Below are positions 35,345-44,423 of a stretch of DNA of 64,000 bases, one piece after another. The notes beneath the pieces were generated by a model. That model made no database searches, had not been told where the DNA came from, and saw nothing but the letters and a program-made list of their open reading frames with translations. Every line of letters begins with the position of its first letter. The stretch's first letter is position 1. The stretch lies in contig NZ_JACMIA010000001.1 of the NCBI RefSeq assembly GCF_014252955.1, forward strand, positions 496,001 to 560,000, written 5' to 3'. Source of the DNA: Stappia sp. 28M-7. Its GTDB lineage: Bacteria; Pseudomonadota; Alphaproteobacteria; Rhizobiales; Stappiaceae. The position numbers were made by a program, and so were the translations under genes.

Positions 35345-36952
35345 CTACTCGGCGGCGACGAGGGCCGGCTGCTCCCAGTTGCCTTCCTCGATCTCTGCGA
35401 TCTGCTCGTCGATGCGCTGCAGGACGAAGCGCGAGAACGGGCCGAGGTGCACGTAGAGTGCCACCATCTGCAGCATCGGGTTGAGCGCCCGCGGATTGTG
35501 CCGCAGCGTGTAGGCGATCATGCGCCACAGATGGCCGCGATGCTCGGGCTTGTGCAGGGTGATCGACCAGACCAGCCGGCCCAGCTTCTTCAGGTCGCTG
35601 AAAAGCCGCGCATTCATCACGTCGCCGTTCGGCCCGCTCATGTCGAGCATCGAGACCATTTTGCGCAGCCGGGCGAAATAGGCGCCGGGCGAGTAGACCC
35701 GCTCGATGACGCGCCGGTAGTCGGCCAGGATCTGGGCGCGCGGGCGCAGGGTCTCGAAATTGAGCCCGGCCGTGCACTGGTCGCCCTTGATGTCTTCGGC
35801 ATCGGCGATGTCGAACTCGGCATGCAGCCGCCCCTGGGCTGCCAGGCGCCGGGTGAGCTGGGTGTTCGGCAGGGCGTAGAGCAGGCCCGTCATCGCGACG
35901 GGAATGGCGGCCTCGTCGATCAGGCCGGCGATCTCGTCCGCCACCCGGTCGCTCTCCTCGTCGAAGCCGACGATGAAGCCGCCGATGACGAAGATGCCCG
36001 CTTCGTAGATCTTGTGCACGCTGGCGGCGATGTCGCGGCGCGTGTTCTGCTTCTTGCGGGTGGCGACCAGCACGTCCGGGTCCGGGCTTTCGATGCCGAC
36101 GAAGACGACGAAGAAGCCGGCCTGCTGCATCATCTTGAGCAGCTCCGTATCGTCCGCCAGATTGAGCGAGGCTTCGGTGGACAGCTCGAACGGGCGTCCA
36201 TGCGCCTCCTGCCAGGCGATGAGGTCCGGCAGGAACGCTTTCACCGCCTTCTTGTTGCCGATCAGGTTGTCGTCGACGAAATCGACATGGCCGCGATAGC
36301 CGAGGTCGTAGAGTGCCTGCAGTTCCGCCAGGATCTGGGCGCTGCCCTTGGTGCGCGGCTTGCGGCCGTAGAGCTCGATGATGTCGCAGAATTCGCAGGT
36401 GAACGGACAGCCGCGCGAGAACTGCACGTTGACCTGGACGTAGTCGGAAAACTTCAGCAGGTCGAAGCGCGGGACCGGCGTGGTGGTGACATCGGCCTTG
36501 AATTTCTCAGCCTCGAAGGTGCCGTGCCGCTCGCCGCGCTCGAACGCCGCGACGAAGTCGCCGAAGATGCCCTCCGCCTCGCCGACGACGCGAAAGTCGG
36601 CCTGGGCGTAGTGGTCCGGGCTGGAGGTAACGTCCGGCCCGCCGACGACGACGGGAATGCCGGCCGCCTGGCACAGCGCGATGATCGCCAGCGTGTCGCG
36701 CTGCTGCGGCAGCATCCCGCCGGTGAAGACGACATCGGCCCAGGCAAGGTCCTCGTCGCGCAGTTCCGTCGTGTTGCGGTCGACCAGCCGTGGCTCCCAG
36801 CTTGCCGGCAGCATGGCCGCGACGGTGATCAGGCCGAGCGGCGGGGCCGGGTACTTGGCGCCGACCAACGTGCAGGTTTCCTGGTAGTTCCAGAAAGAGC
36901 CCGCCTGAAAGCGCGGGTACAGAAGCAGGACGTTGATGGCCGGTCGCGACAT
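35345..36952 (-). CDS. B12-binding radical SAM protein (DUF4070, HpnP-like)
   Basis: 535 aa. Residues ~1-145 form a cobalamin-binding fold (LLLYPRFQAGSFW, PPLGLITVAAMLP, VVGGPDVTSSPDH). The radical SAM core follows with the cluster motif FSRGCPFTCEFCDIIELYGR. The C-terminal ~150 residues look like DUF4070. Relatives include the hopanoid C-2 methylase HpnP and other methyltransferases acting on unactivated carbon. No hopanoid (hpn/shc) genes lie nearby, so the substrate is open. It is convergent with lepA. Confidence 0.88.
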   Translation of the reverse strand: MSRPAINVLLLYPRFQAGSFWNYQETCTLVGAKYPAPPLGLITVAAMLPASWEPRLVDRNTTELRDEDLAWADVVFTGGMLPQQRDTLAIIALCQAAGIPVVVGGPDVTSSPDHYAQADFRVVGEAEGIFGDFVAAFERGERHGTFEAEKFKADVTTTPVPRFDLLKFSDYVQVNVQFSRGCPFTCEFCDIIELYGRKPRTKGSAQILAELQALYDLGYRGHVDFVDDNLIGNKKAVKAFLPDLIAWQEAHGRPFELSTEASLNLADDTELLKMMQQAGFFVVFVGIESPDPDVLVATRKKQNTRRDIAASVHKIYEAGIFVIGGFIVGFDEESDRVADEIAGLIDEAAIPVAMTGLLYALPNTQLTRRLAAQGRLHAEFDIADAEDIKGDQCTAGLNFETLRPRAQILADYRRVIERVYSPGAYFARLRKMVSMLDMSGPNGDVMNARLFSDLKKLGRLVWSITLHKPEHRGHLWRMIAYTLRHNPRALNPMLQMVALYVHLGPFSRFVLQRIDEQIAEIEEGNWEQPALVAAE

Positions 36953-37391
36953 GGATCCCTCAAGGATGATGCGGAGCTTTGGTCTTCTCGGTGCAGACTA
37001 TCAGACCCGGCGAGGTTTGTTGTGTCCTAACGGCATCTGGTCAGGGGATTTGGCGCTCTCTTTCGCTGCCCGGTGCGATGCTCCGGCGGAAGACCTTGCA
37101 AAATGGAATTCGCTCACCATTTGTTAACAGTGCCTGTTCATGATTGATTGACGATCACGCGCGCCGAACGGTGTCGCAAGCCTGTCACCCTCTCATTGCA
37201 TAAGGAGGGTAGGGCGTTTTCGAAAAACGACCCGAAACGACGTTGGCGCAACTCGTCATGCGTCGGTGCGACACGTTCCGCACCGCGATGGACCTTTCGC
37301 AGCCCGGCACTTCGCGATGGCGAAGGCGAGCGCGAGGCACTCGCACCGATTGGTGCAAGGTAAAACAAGAACGATAAGAAAGAGACTGACT
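36953..37391. other. Long leader and promoter region upstream of the cold-shock-like gene
   Basis: No gene is seen in ~440 bp. It begins as the upstream region of the radical SAM gene and ends as a likely long 5' leader of the cold-shock-like gene. GTTAAC lies near 37125, in an AT-rich patch that may be the promoter. Long leaders are common for csp genes. Confidence 0.45.
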
Positions 37392-37592
37392 ATGGAACTT
37401 GGTAATGTGAAGTGGTTCGACATCAAGGCCGGTATCGGCGCGATCGAGCCCAACGAAGGCGACTATGTTCACGTGGACATGGCGGCGCTGCGCAAGTCGG
37501 GTGTCCCGAGCCTTAGCGAAGGCCAGCTGGTGGTCTATGACCTCGCCTATCTTCGCGGCCACACGGTCGCCGAGAACTTGCGCGTCCTGTAA
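37392..37592 (+). CDS. Cold-shock-domain-like small protein with altered RNA-binding motif
   Basis: 66 aa. The outline of a cold-shock domain is recognisable: GNVKWFDIKAGIGAIEP aligns with the family's GxVKWFNxxKGFGFIxP, then YVHVDMAALRKSG and LSEGQLVVYDL. Both RNP1 phenylalanines are replaced (GFGFI becomes GIGAI), while the KWF aromatic pair and a Y-V-H version of RNP2 remain. It may bind nucleic acid weakly or serve another purpose. The ATG has only a weak purine-rich Shine-Dalgarno, and a good terminator follows. Confidence 0.8.
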   Translation: MELGNVKWFDIKAGIGAIEPNEGDYVHVDMAALRKSGVPSLSEGQLVVYDLAYLRGHTVAENLRVL

Positions 37593-37657
37593 CGCGCCCG
37601 GCGGCCGGGAGGACCCGGCCGAAGACGACCTTTCACGCAAGGCTTGCGTGATGCGCG

Positions 37658-37692
37658 AAGCGCCGATGCCCGGACAAGGCACGGCGCTTTTT
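37658..37692 (+). terminator. Rho-independent terminator after the cold-shock-like gene
   Basis: AAGCGCCG (37658-37665) pairs with CGGCGCTT (37682-37689), followed by TTTTT ending at 37692. It lies 65 bp downstream of the stop. Confidence 0.75.
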
Positions 37693-37708
37693 GCGTTTCA
37701 GGGGCGGC

Positions 37709-38905
37709 TCAGATCTCCTTCGTCCGCGACAGGCGCCGCAGCCGCAGCATCGCGATCAGCCCGGCCGCCGGCCCCAGCGCCAGCAGGGCCAGAAGCACCG
37801 CCCAGCCCGAGTGCTCGGCGATCACCGGCGCGGCCTGTACCGTGACGAAGGTCAGCGCGAAGCCGATGGCCGTCTGCAGGGTCATCAGGCTGCCGGCCTG
37901 TTCCGGCGGGGCGAAGTCGGCGACGAGGGCCGAGAACTGCGGCGAGTCCGGGATGATCGAGGCGCCCCAGAGCAGAAAGATCGCTGCCAGCAGCCAGACC
38001 GGCCCGCCGAAGCAAAGCGCTGCGGCTATCGCGCTGGCGAAACTGACCGCGAGCGCGATGATCGCCACCGTGTCCTTGCCGATCCTGTCGGCGAACCAGC
38101 CGCCGACGATGCAGCCGAGACCGCCGAGCGCGATGGCGGCGAAGGTGACGATGCGGGCGAGCGCCAGCCCTTCGCCTTCGCCGAGCACGGGCACGAAGGC
38201 GGCGGCCATCGTCACCCCGGCCCAGGTCCACATGGCATAGAGCTCCCACATATGGCCGAAATAGCCGGCATAGGCGAGGCGGATGCGCCGGTCCGTCCAG
38301 GCGCGGCGGATCACCGCCGGATCGAAGCGCGGGGAGGTCGCATGATGCGGCCCGAGCCGTACGGCGAGCGCAAGGCCTGCCGCTATGAGCGAGGCGGCGG
38401 AGGCGATCAGCACGGTCGCCCGCCAGTCGGCGCCGCCGCCAAGTGCGATCACATGCGGCAGAGCCGAGCCGAGCGTCACGGCGCCGACCAGCAGGCCGAC
38501 GAGAAAGCCGCGATCCCTCAATCCCCAGCCGACGGCGATCTTCATGCCCACCGGATAGACGCCGGCAAGCAGCGCACCGGTGGCGACCCGCGCCAGGATC
38601 GCCCCCGTGCCGCCGATGGGCAGGATCAGCAGAGCCGCATTGACCAGGGCCGCAAGCGCGGCGCAGGCAGCGAAGAGGCGCCCGGGATGCAGCCGGTCGG
38701 GCAGGCCGAGAATGGCGGAGGCGAGCGCGCCGATCACGAAGCCGATCTGTACCGCGCTCGACAGCAAGGCCTGGCGCACCGGCGTGATCGGATGCTCGGC
38801 CAGCATCTCGGGCAGGATCGCGGCGGAGACGAACCACAGCGACAGCGCCGCGATGACCGCCAGGGCCAGGAGCAAGAGCGAGCGTGTCTTGGGCGCAAGG
38901 AACAT
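37709..38905 (-). CDS. Major facilitator superfamily transporter
   Basis: 398 aa from the ATG at 38905. About twelve hydrophobic helices are visible, with the MFS loop signature after TM2 (LPDRLHPGRLFAACA) and a second-half equivalent (GGWFADRIGKDTVAIIAL). The frame continues upstream but reads as a non-coding shadow. It belongs to a cyanate/CynX- or drug-efflux-like group. It is divergent from glpK, which need not imply glycerol transport. Confidence 0.88.
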   Translation of the reverse strand: MFLAPKTRSLLLLALAVIAALSLWFVSAAILPEMLAEHPITPVRQALLSSAVQIGFVIGALASAILGLPDRLHPGRLFAACAALAALVNAALLILPIGGTGAILARVATGALLAGVYPVGMKIAVGWGLRDRGFLVGLLVGAVTLGSALPHVIALGGGADWRATVLIASAASLIAAGLALAVRLGPHHATSPRFDPAVIRRAWTDRRIRLAYAGYFGHMWELYAMWTWAGVTMAAAFVPVLGEGEGLALARIVTFAAIALGGLGCIVGGWFADRIGKDTVAIIALAVSFASAIAAALCFGGPVWLLAAIFLLWGASIIPDSPQFSALVADFAPPEQAGSLMTLQTAIGFALTFVTVQAAPVIAEHSGWAVLLALLALGPAAGLIAMLRLRRLSRTKEI

Positions 38906-39117
38906 GGCGGAGCGGCGGCTGGTCGGAAGACTTGCCGGCGATCCGGCGGGGCGGCAGTCTGGCGACAGTAACAGCGGCCGGGCCTTGCGTCGATGCACCG
39001 CCGCGCCTGACACGACGCCGGCGGGAGATGGCGGGTTTTCGGGTTGTCGGTTTTCTGCTTCGTTTGACTGTCGATTTGGGGCAATAAGGAAAGAAAGCGA
39101 ACATTTGGAGGAAACGC

Positions 39118-40614
39118 GTGAGCGGCGCATACATACTCGCGATCGACCAGGGCACCACCTCGAGCCGGGCGATTGTCTTTGATGGCGCATTCCGGTCTGT
39201 TGCCGTCGGGCAGCAGGAATTCGTCCAGCATTTCCCGCGTTCCGGCTGGGTCGAGCATGAGCCGGAGGACCTGTGGACCTCGACGCTTGCCGTCTGCCGC
39301 GAGGCGCTTGCCGGCATCGACGGCGGGGCTTCGGTCATCGCCGGCGTCGGCATCACCAACCAGCGCGAGACGACGCTGGTGTGGAGCCGCAAGACGGGCG
39401 AGGCGGTGTGCCGCGCCATCGTCTGGCAGGACCGCCGCACGGCCGAGACCTGCGCTGCGCTGAAGCGCGAGGGCCACGAGGAACTCTTCACCCGCAAGAC
39501 CGGCCTTTTGCTCGACCCCTACTTCTCCGGCACCAAGCTGGCCTGGATCCTCGACAATGTGGACGGCGCGCGGGAACGCGCGGAAAGCGGCGAACTGCTG
39601 TTCGGCACGGTCGACAGCTGGCTGATCTGGAAGCTGACGGGCGGCCGGTCGCACGTCACCGACGCGACCAATGCCTCGCGCACGCTGCTCTACAACATCG
39701 ACGAGAACCGTTGGGACGAGGAGCTCTGCGGCCTGCTCGGCGTGCCCATGTCGATGCTGCCGGAGGTGAAGGACAGCGCGGACGAGTTCGGCACGGTCGA
39801 TCCGGAGCATTTCGGCGCGGAGTTGAAGATCCTCGGCGTTGCCGGCGACCAGCAGGCGGCAACCGTTGGCCAGGCCTGCTTCCGACCCGGCATGATCAAG
39901 TCGACCTACGGCACGGGCTGCTTCGCGCTGCTCAACACCGGCGAGACCCGGGTGGCCTCGCAGAACCGGCTGCTGTCGACCATCGCCTACCGTCTTGACG
40001 GGCAGACCACCTACGCGCTGGAAGGCTCGATCTTCGTCGCCGGCAGTGCCGTGCAGTGGCTGCGCGACGGGCTCGGCATCATCGGGGCGGCGGCAGAGAG
40101 CCAGAAGCTGGCCGAAGCTTCCGACCCGGCGAACCGCCTCTATCTCGTGCCGGCCTTCGTTGGGCTCGGTGCGCCCTATTGGGACCCGGATGCACGCGGG
40201 GCGATCTTCGGCCTGACCCGGGCAAGCGGTCCGGCCGACTTCTGCCGCGCGGCGCTGGAGAGCGTCGGCTACCAGACCCTGGACCTCATCGAGGCGATGC
40301 GGGCCGATGCGGCGGACATGGACACCGACGACATCGTACTGCGCGTCGATGGTGGCATGACTGCCTCGGATTGGACGATGCAGTTCCTCTCCGATCTGCT
40401 TGCCGCGCCGGTCGACCGGCCGCAAGTGCTGGAGACGACCGCGCTGGGGGCGGCTTGGCTTGCCGGCTACAAGGCGGGCGTGTGGCCGGGAATGGAGGAG
40501 TTTTCACGCTCCTGGCACCTCGACCGCCGCTTCGAGCCGCAGATGGAGGAAGGCGAGCGGGCGCGCCTCCATGCCGGCTGGCAGGACGCGGTGCGCAGAA
40601 CCCGCAGCACCTGA
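39118..40614 (+). CDS. glpK: Glycerol kinase
   Basis: 498 aa from a GTG with GGAGG upstream. It is an FGGY-family kinase: [15 protein letters not shown] at the N-terminus, [31 protein letters not shown] and [19 protein letters not shown]. It phosphorylates glycerol to sn-glycerol-3-phosphate in the cytoplasm. No glpF, glpD or glp ABC transporter genes are adjacent, so the pathway is split. A strong terminator follows. Confidence 0.96.
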   Translation: MSGAYILAIDQGTTSSRAIVFDGAFRSVAVGQQEFVQHFPRSGWVEHEPEDLWTSTLAVCREALAGIDGGASVIAGVGITNQRETTLVWSRKTGEAVCRAIVWQDRRTAETCAALKREGHEELFTRKTGLLLDPYFSGTKLAWILDNVDGARERAESGELLFGTVDSWLIWKLTGGRSHVTDATNASRTLLYNIDENRWDEELCGLLGVPMSMLPEVKDSADEFGTVDPEHFGAELKILGVAGDQQAATVGQACFRPGMIKSTYGTGCFALLNTGETRVASQNRLLSTIAYRLDGQTTYALEGSIFVAGSAVQWLRDGLGIIGAAAESQKLAEASDPANRLYLVPAFVGLGAPYWDPDARGAIFGLTRASGPADFCRAALESVGYQTLDLIEAMRADAADMDTDDIVLRVDGGMTASDWTMQFLSDLLAAPVDRPQVLETTALGAAWLAGYKAGVWPGMEEFSRSWHLDRRFEPQMEEGERARLHAGWQDAVRRTRST

Positions 40615-40654
40615 CGCGAGGCTGGTCGCCCAGCCTGAGAACCGACAGGAAACG

Positions 40655-40684
40655 ACGCGCAGTCCCTAAGGCTGCGCGTTTTTC
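40655..40684 (+). terminator. Rho-independent terminator after glpK
   Basis: ACGCGCAG (40655-40662) and CTGCGCGT (40672-40679) form an 8-bp stem with a 9-nt loop, followed by TTTTT. Confidence 0.85.
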
Positions 40685-40775
40685 GTTCTGCGTAATTCCG
40701 CCACGGCCATTTCCGTTGACCAACGCATGCGATCCGATATCTTGACTGAAGCAACACTATTGAGAGATCGGCAAC

Positions 40776-41714
40776 ATGTTGGACTCTGCCGTGCGCGACG
40801 AGGACGTCGCTGCCGTCCGTCAGTTCAATCGCTTCCACACAAGGCTGGTGGGCGCGCTGAACGAGCGCATGCTCGCCACCGACTATACGCTTGCCCAGGT
40901 ACGCATTCTCCATGAACTCGCCTGCGCCCGCCCCGATGCGCCGCCTTCGGCGCGCGAGTTGGGAGATGTCCTGCAGATGGATGCCGGTTATCTCAGCCGG
41001 CTGCTGTCGGGACTGGAGAGCGACGGGCTGCTGGTCCGTACGCCTTCGCCGGAGAACGCCAAGCGGCTGGCGCTGGCCTTGAGCGATCGCGGGCGCGAGG
41101 TCTATGCCGGGCTCAACGAGGCATCGACCAGGGAAGTCGGGGTGCTGCTGGCGCCGCTGTCGCAGGAAGAGCGCAGCCAGGTCACCGGCGCCATGGCCCG
41201 CATCCGCCGGCTGCTGGGCGACACGCCGGACACCCGCACCTTCATCCTGCGCGATCCGCGCCCCGGCGATCTCGGCTGGATCGTCCACCGGCAGGCCGCT
41301 CTGTATGCCAAGGAATACGGCTTCGACTGGACCTTCGAGGGGCTAGTCTCGGAAATCGCCGGCAAGTTCATCGCTGAGTTCGATCCGGCCCATGAGCGCT
41401 GCTGGATCGCCGAGATGGAAGGCGAGATCGTCGGCTCGGTCTTCGTCGTGCGCCAGGACGAGGAGGTCGCCAAGCTGCGCATGCTCTATGTCGACCCGGC
41501 AGCGCGCGGACGCGGGCTGGGCCGGGCGCTCGTCGATGAGTGTCTGCGCTTTGCCCGCAGCGCCGGCTACCGGCGCATGGTGCTGTGGACCAACGACATT
41601 CTGGTGTCCGCGCGGCGCATCTACGAGGCGGCCGGGTTCGAACTGCTGGAGGAGGAGCGGCACCGCAGCTTCGGCAAGGACCTTGTTGGCCAGATCTGGG
41701 GGCGCAACCTGTGA
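40776..41714 (+). CDS. MarR-family regulator fused to GNAT acetyltransferase
   Basis: 312 aa in two parts. Residues ~1-150 are a MarR winged helix (TLAQVRILHELACARP, SARELGDVLQMDAGYLSRLL, LALALSDRGREVY). Residues ~160-310 are a GNAT N-acetyltransferase (LRMLYVDPAARGRGLGRALVDECL with the acetyl-CoA P-loop, and ARRIYEAAGFELLEEE). Such fusions are a known architecture with poorly defined substrates. The stop overlaps the GTG of a downstream exporter (GTGA), suggesting the pair handles or reports one metabolite. Confidence 0.92.
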   Translation: MLDSAVRDEDVAAVRQFNRFHTRLVGALNERMLATDYTLAQVRILHELACARPDAPPSARELGDVLQMDAGYLSRLLSGLESDGLLVRTPSPENAKRLALALSDRGREVYAGLNEASTREVGVLLAPLSQEERSQVTGAMARIRRLLGDTPDTRTFILRDPRPGDLGWIVHRQAALYAKEYGFDWTFEGLVSEIAGKFIAEFDPAHERCWIAEMEGEIVGSVFVVRQDEEVAKLRMLYVDPAARGRGLGRALVDECLRFARSAGYRRMVLWTNDILVSARRIYEAAGFELLEEERHRSFGKDLVGQIWGRNL

Positions 41715-42625
41715 ACGGGCCGATCTTCGCCTCGATCTTCACCGGCCTGCAGGTCGGAGCCACGCTGGTGGCGAGCGAGGCGGTGGTCGCCGAAGTCGGC
41801 GCCGGGCGGCTGGGTTTCCTGCGCTATGCCATCGCGTTGCTGATCCTGGTGCCGGTCGCGCTGCTCTCGTCCGGCACGCCGGTCTCGCGGCGCGACATGC
41901 TTCCCGTGGCGCTGATTGGCATCGGCCAGTTCGGCGTCCTAGTGGCCCTGCTCAACGTGGCGGTGTTGCATACCGGCTCGCCGCGGGTGGCGCTGGTGTT
42001 CGCGACCCTGCCCATTGTCACGCTGGCGCTGGGGCTGCGCTTTGCATCGGGGCGCGTTTCGCCGCTGGAGCTCGCCTCCATCGTGCTGTCGGTGATCGGC
42101 GTCGTCTTCCTGCTGGCGGGCGAGGCCCTGACTGGCCGCATGCTCGCCTCCGACTGGATCGGCGTCGGCTGCGCGGCGCTGGCGACGCTGACCGGTGCGC
42201 TGTGTTCCCATCTCTACCGGCCGTATCTGCAGCGCTGCGGCGTCGCCAAGGTCAGCGTCATCGCCATGCTTGCCTCGCTGGTGCCGCTCGGTGTCATGGC
42301 GCTTTTCGAAGGGCAGGGCCTGCCGATGGCCGACTGGTCGCGGCAGACGCTGGTTCTGGTCGGTTTTGTCGGCCTGTCGAGCGGCGTTGGTTTCCTGCTC
42401 TGGCTCTATGCGCTGAGCCGGCTGCAGGCCGCGGTGGTGACGGCCTTTCTCGGTCTCAGCCCAGTGACGGCGGTGATCCTGTCGGTGGTGTTCCTGGGGG
42501 CGGCGCCAACGCTGACGCTCGCCGTGGCCATGGTGCTGGTGGTCGGCAGCCTTGCCACGACGGCCTTCGCGCAGCGCCGTGGGCGAAAGATGCCGCCCCT
42601 GCCGGCAGGAGGCGGCGGAGGTTAG
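41711..42625 (+). CDS. EamA/DMT-family transporter
   Basis: 304 aa from a GTG overlapping the preceding stop by 4 nt. Ten hydrophobic helices in two EamA halves are visible (ALLNVAVLHTGSPRVALVFATLP and WLYALSRLQAAVVTAFLGLSP read across). It is probably an exporter of amino acids or small metabolites. Coupling with the MarR-GNAT gene suggests the regulator senses, or the acetyltransferase modifies, the exported molecule. Confidence 0.9.
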   Translation: MNGPIFASIFTGLQVGATLVASEAVVAEVGAGRLGFLRYAIALLILVPVALLSSGTPVSRRDMLPVALIGIGQFGVLVALLNVAVLHTGSPRVALVFATLPIVTLALGLRFASGRVSPLELASIVLSVIGVVFLLAGEALTGRMLASDWIGVGCAALATLTGALCSHLYRPYLQRCGVAKVSVIAMLASLVPLGVMALFEGQGLPMADWSRQTLVLVGFVGLSSGVGFLLWLYALSRLQAAVVTAFLGLSPVTAVILSVVFLGAAPTLTLAVAMVLVVGSLATTAFAQRRGRKMPPLPAGGGGG

Positions 42626-42771
42626 GGTGTTTTGCACTCATTGAGGGCATTACCTAGAGTAAAATTCGTCTCCTGATTGAAAATAGCTCGTGATCGGGAT
42701 TGAATGCCTCCCGGGGTTTCGCTTGCAGAGACCCCAGGGTGCTTCATTCATGCATTTTTCAGGAGACGATC

Positions 42772-43494
42772 ATGTCCGCGACCAGCCATTCCTTGCATGC
42801 GTTGCCGCTTCCCTACGCCGGACTGCCCTATGTCGACGATGTCGAGCGTTTCGATGAGACGGGAGATGGGCATCTGTTTTCGAAGATTGCCGACATTCTT
42901 GTCGAGGCTGGCCTCGAAAACACGTTCGGCGTCAGTCTGCTTCATGTTCACTTCACGCTCGGAGCCGGCGAAGTGGTCTGGGAAAGCCACGACAGGCGCG
43001 CCAATACTCTCTCGACCGGGGTGTGTGCGCAGGCCTCCGTTCTCTCCCGTGGCGGCCTGCCGACCTCGTGGCGGTTTCTGGACGGCCGCTGGCTGCCGCT
43101 TGCCTTCGCGCGTCACGGGCTGGGCGAGGCGGACCTGTCGCGGGCTGCGGCCGCGATGGAGCGGATCGGGCGCGTGCTGGAAGAGACCGGGCAGGCGGGG
43201 CGGTTCGGCCTTTGTCTGGCACAGGGCGGGCTTCGCTCCTGGCCGCTGCGCATCCATGTGGAGCGCACCGACGAGGCCGGGCGGCGCCAGGTCCTGGCGC
43301 CCGAATGGCTGCCGCTGCGCGACCGCGGGCAGGATCTCGACACATCCTGGACGTTCCGGCCGTCGTTGCTGGCGCGGGCCGGCATTGTCCGCAACTCCGG
43401 CAAGCGGTGCCGCACCAAGTGCAAGACCACATGCCTTGTCGGGAGCGTCCACGGCCCCTGGCACGAGGGAAAGACGCATGAATCCGGTGCGTGA
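42772..43494 (+). CDS. Unrecognised 240-aa protein with C-terminal cysteine cluster
   Basis: 240 aa from the ATG at 42772 with AGGAG 6 nt upstream. I do not recognise the family. An N-terminal region has TGDGHLFSKIADILVEAG and SLLHVHFTLGAGEVVWE, suggesting a small alpha/beta domain with two His. The C-terminus carries four Cys close together (KRCRTKCKTTCLVG) and several His (VHGPWHEGKTHE), a plausible metal site. No signal peptide is present. It is a single gene with its own spacer on both sides. Confidence 0.75.
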   Translation: MSATSHSLHALPLPYAGLPYVDDVERFDETGDGHLFSKIADILVEAGLENTFGVSLLHVHFTLGAGEVVWESHDRRANTLSTGVCAQASVLSRGGLPTSWRFLDGRWLPLAFARHGLGEADLSRAAAAMERIGRVLEETGQAGRFGLCLAQGGLRSWPLRIHVERTDEAGRRQVLAPEWLPLRDRGQDLDTSWTFRPSLLARAGIVRNSGKRCRTKCKTTCLVGSVHGPWHEGKTHESGA

Positions 43495-43637
43495 CCCAGG
43501 CGCCAAGGCGGCTGACCTTTGCTAGCCACAGCCGGCTCGGGCTGGCGATAATGTGAAGGGCTGCCGATTGTTTGGCCTTTCGGCTCCGCCGCGGGCCGTG
43601 TTTGACTGAAGGTCCCGGACGTTCAGGAGACACGGCC

Positions 43638-44414
43638 ATGCGCGCATTCGCCTGCCTTGCCCTTTCCCTCCTCGTGGCGCTCGCCGCGCCGGTCCACCGG
43701 GCAGGTGCCGAGGAGCTCGACCTGGAACTGGTGCTGCTCGCCGATTCCACCGGCTCCATCGATGATGCGGAGATCCGGTTCCAGCGGCAGGGCTATGCCG
43801 ACGCGATCACCGACCCGATGGTGCTCTCCGCGATCCTCGACAACGTCTACGGCAAGATCGCGGTGACCTATGTCGAATGGGGCAACGACGTCTCGCAGGA
43901 CGTGGTGGTCGCGTGGACGGTCATCGACGGACCGCAGGCGGCGCAAGACTTCGCGCAGAAGCTGATGGCTGCGCCGCGGCGCGCCTTCGGCCGCAATGCC
44001 ATCGGCTCGGCCCTGCTGAAGGGCAAGCAGCTGATCGAGGGCAACGACTACACGGGCCTGCGCCGTGTGATCGACGTTTCCGCCGACAGCGCGAACAGCT
44101 GGAGCGGGCCGCCGCTGGAAACGGCCCGCGCCGAGGTGGTTGCCTCGGGCATCGTTATCAACGGTCTCGCCGTGCTGTGTCGCCACTGCTCCGGCCGGCC
44201 GGTCTCCTACGATCTGGAGGCGGCCTTCGCCGAGCGCATCATCGGGGGGCCGGGTTCCTTCGTCGTCTCGGCCGATTCCACCGCGACCTTCGCCGATGCG
44301 GTCCGCAAGAAGCTCATCCTGGAAATCGCCGCCATCCCGCCTCGGCGCAATCTTGCAGCACTCGAGGGACCGAAGGTGCGCTTCGGCGCGGCAGGCGAGA
44401 CGGCGGTGGACTGA
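43638..44414 (+). CDS. Secreted DUF1194 (vWFA-like) protein
   Basis: 258 aa from the ATG at 43638, with AGGAGA upstream. A signal peptide (residues ~1-24, ending HRAGA) precedes a von Willebrand A-like fold: LVLLADSTGSIDDAEI has the MIDAS-type D-x-(T)-G-S pattern, then YVEWGN, RVIDVSADSANSW and VINGLAVL. DUF1194 proteins are common in alphaproteobacteria and have no established role; metal-dependent protein binding in the periplasm is likely by fold. It is convergent with the SDR gene, with a 9-bp gap. Confidence 0.9.
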   Translation: MRAFACLALSLLVALAAPVHRAGAEELDLELVLLADSTGSIDDAEIRFQRQGYADAITDPMVLSAILDNVYGKIAVTYVEWGNDVSQDVVVAWTVIDGPQAAQDFAQKLMAAPRRAFGRNAIGSALLKGKQLIEGNDYTGLRRVIDVSADSANSWSGPPLETARAEVVASGIVINGLAVLCRHCSGRPVSYDLEAAFAERIIGGPGSFVVSADSTATFADAVRKKLILEIAAIPPRRNLAALEGPKVRFGAAGETAVD

Positions 44415-44423
44415 CGCGGCGGC

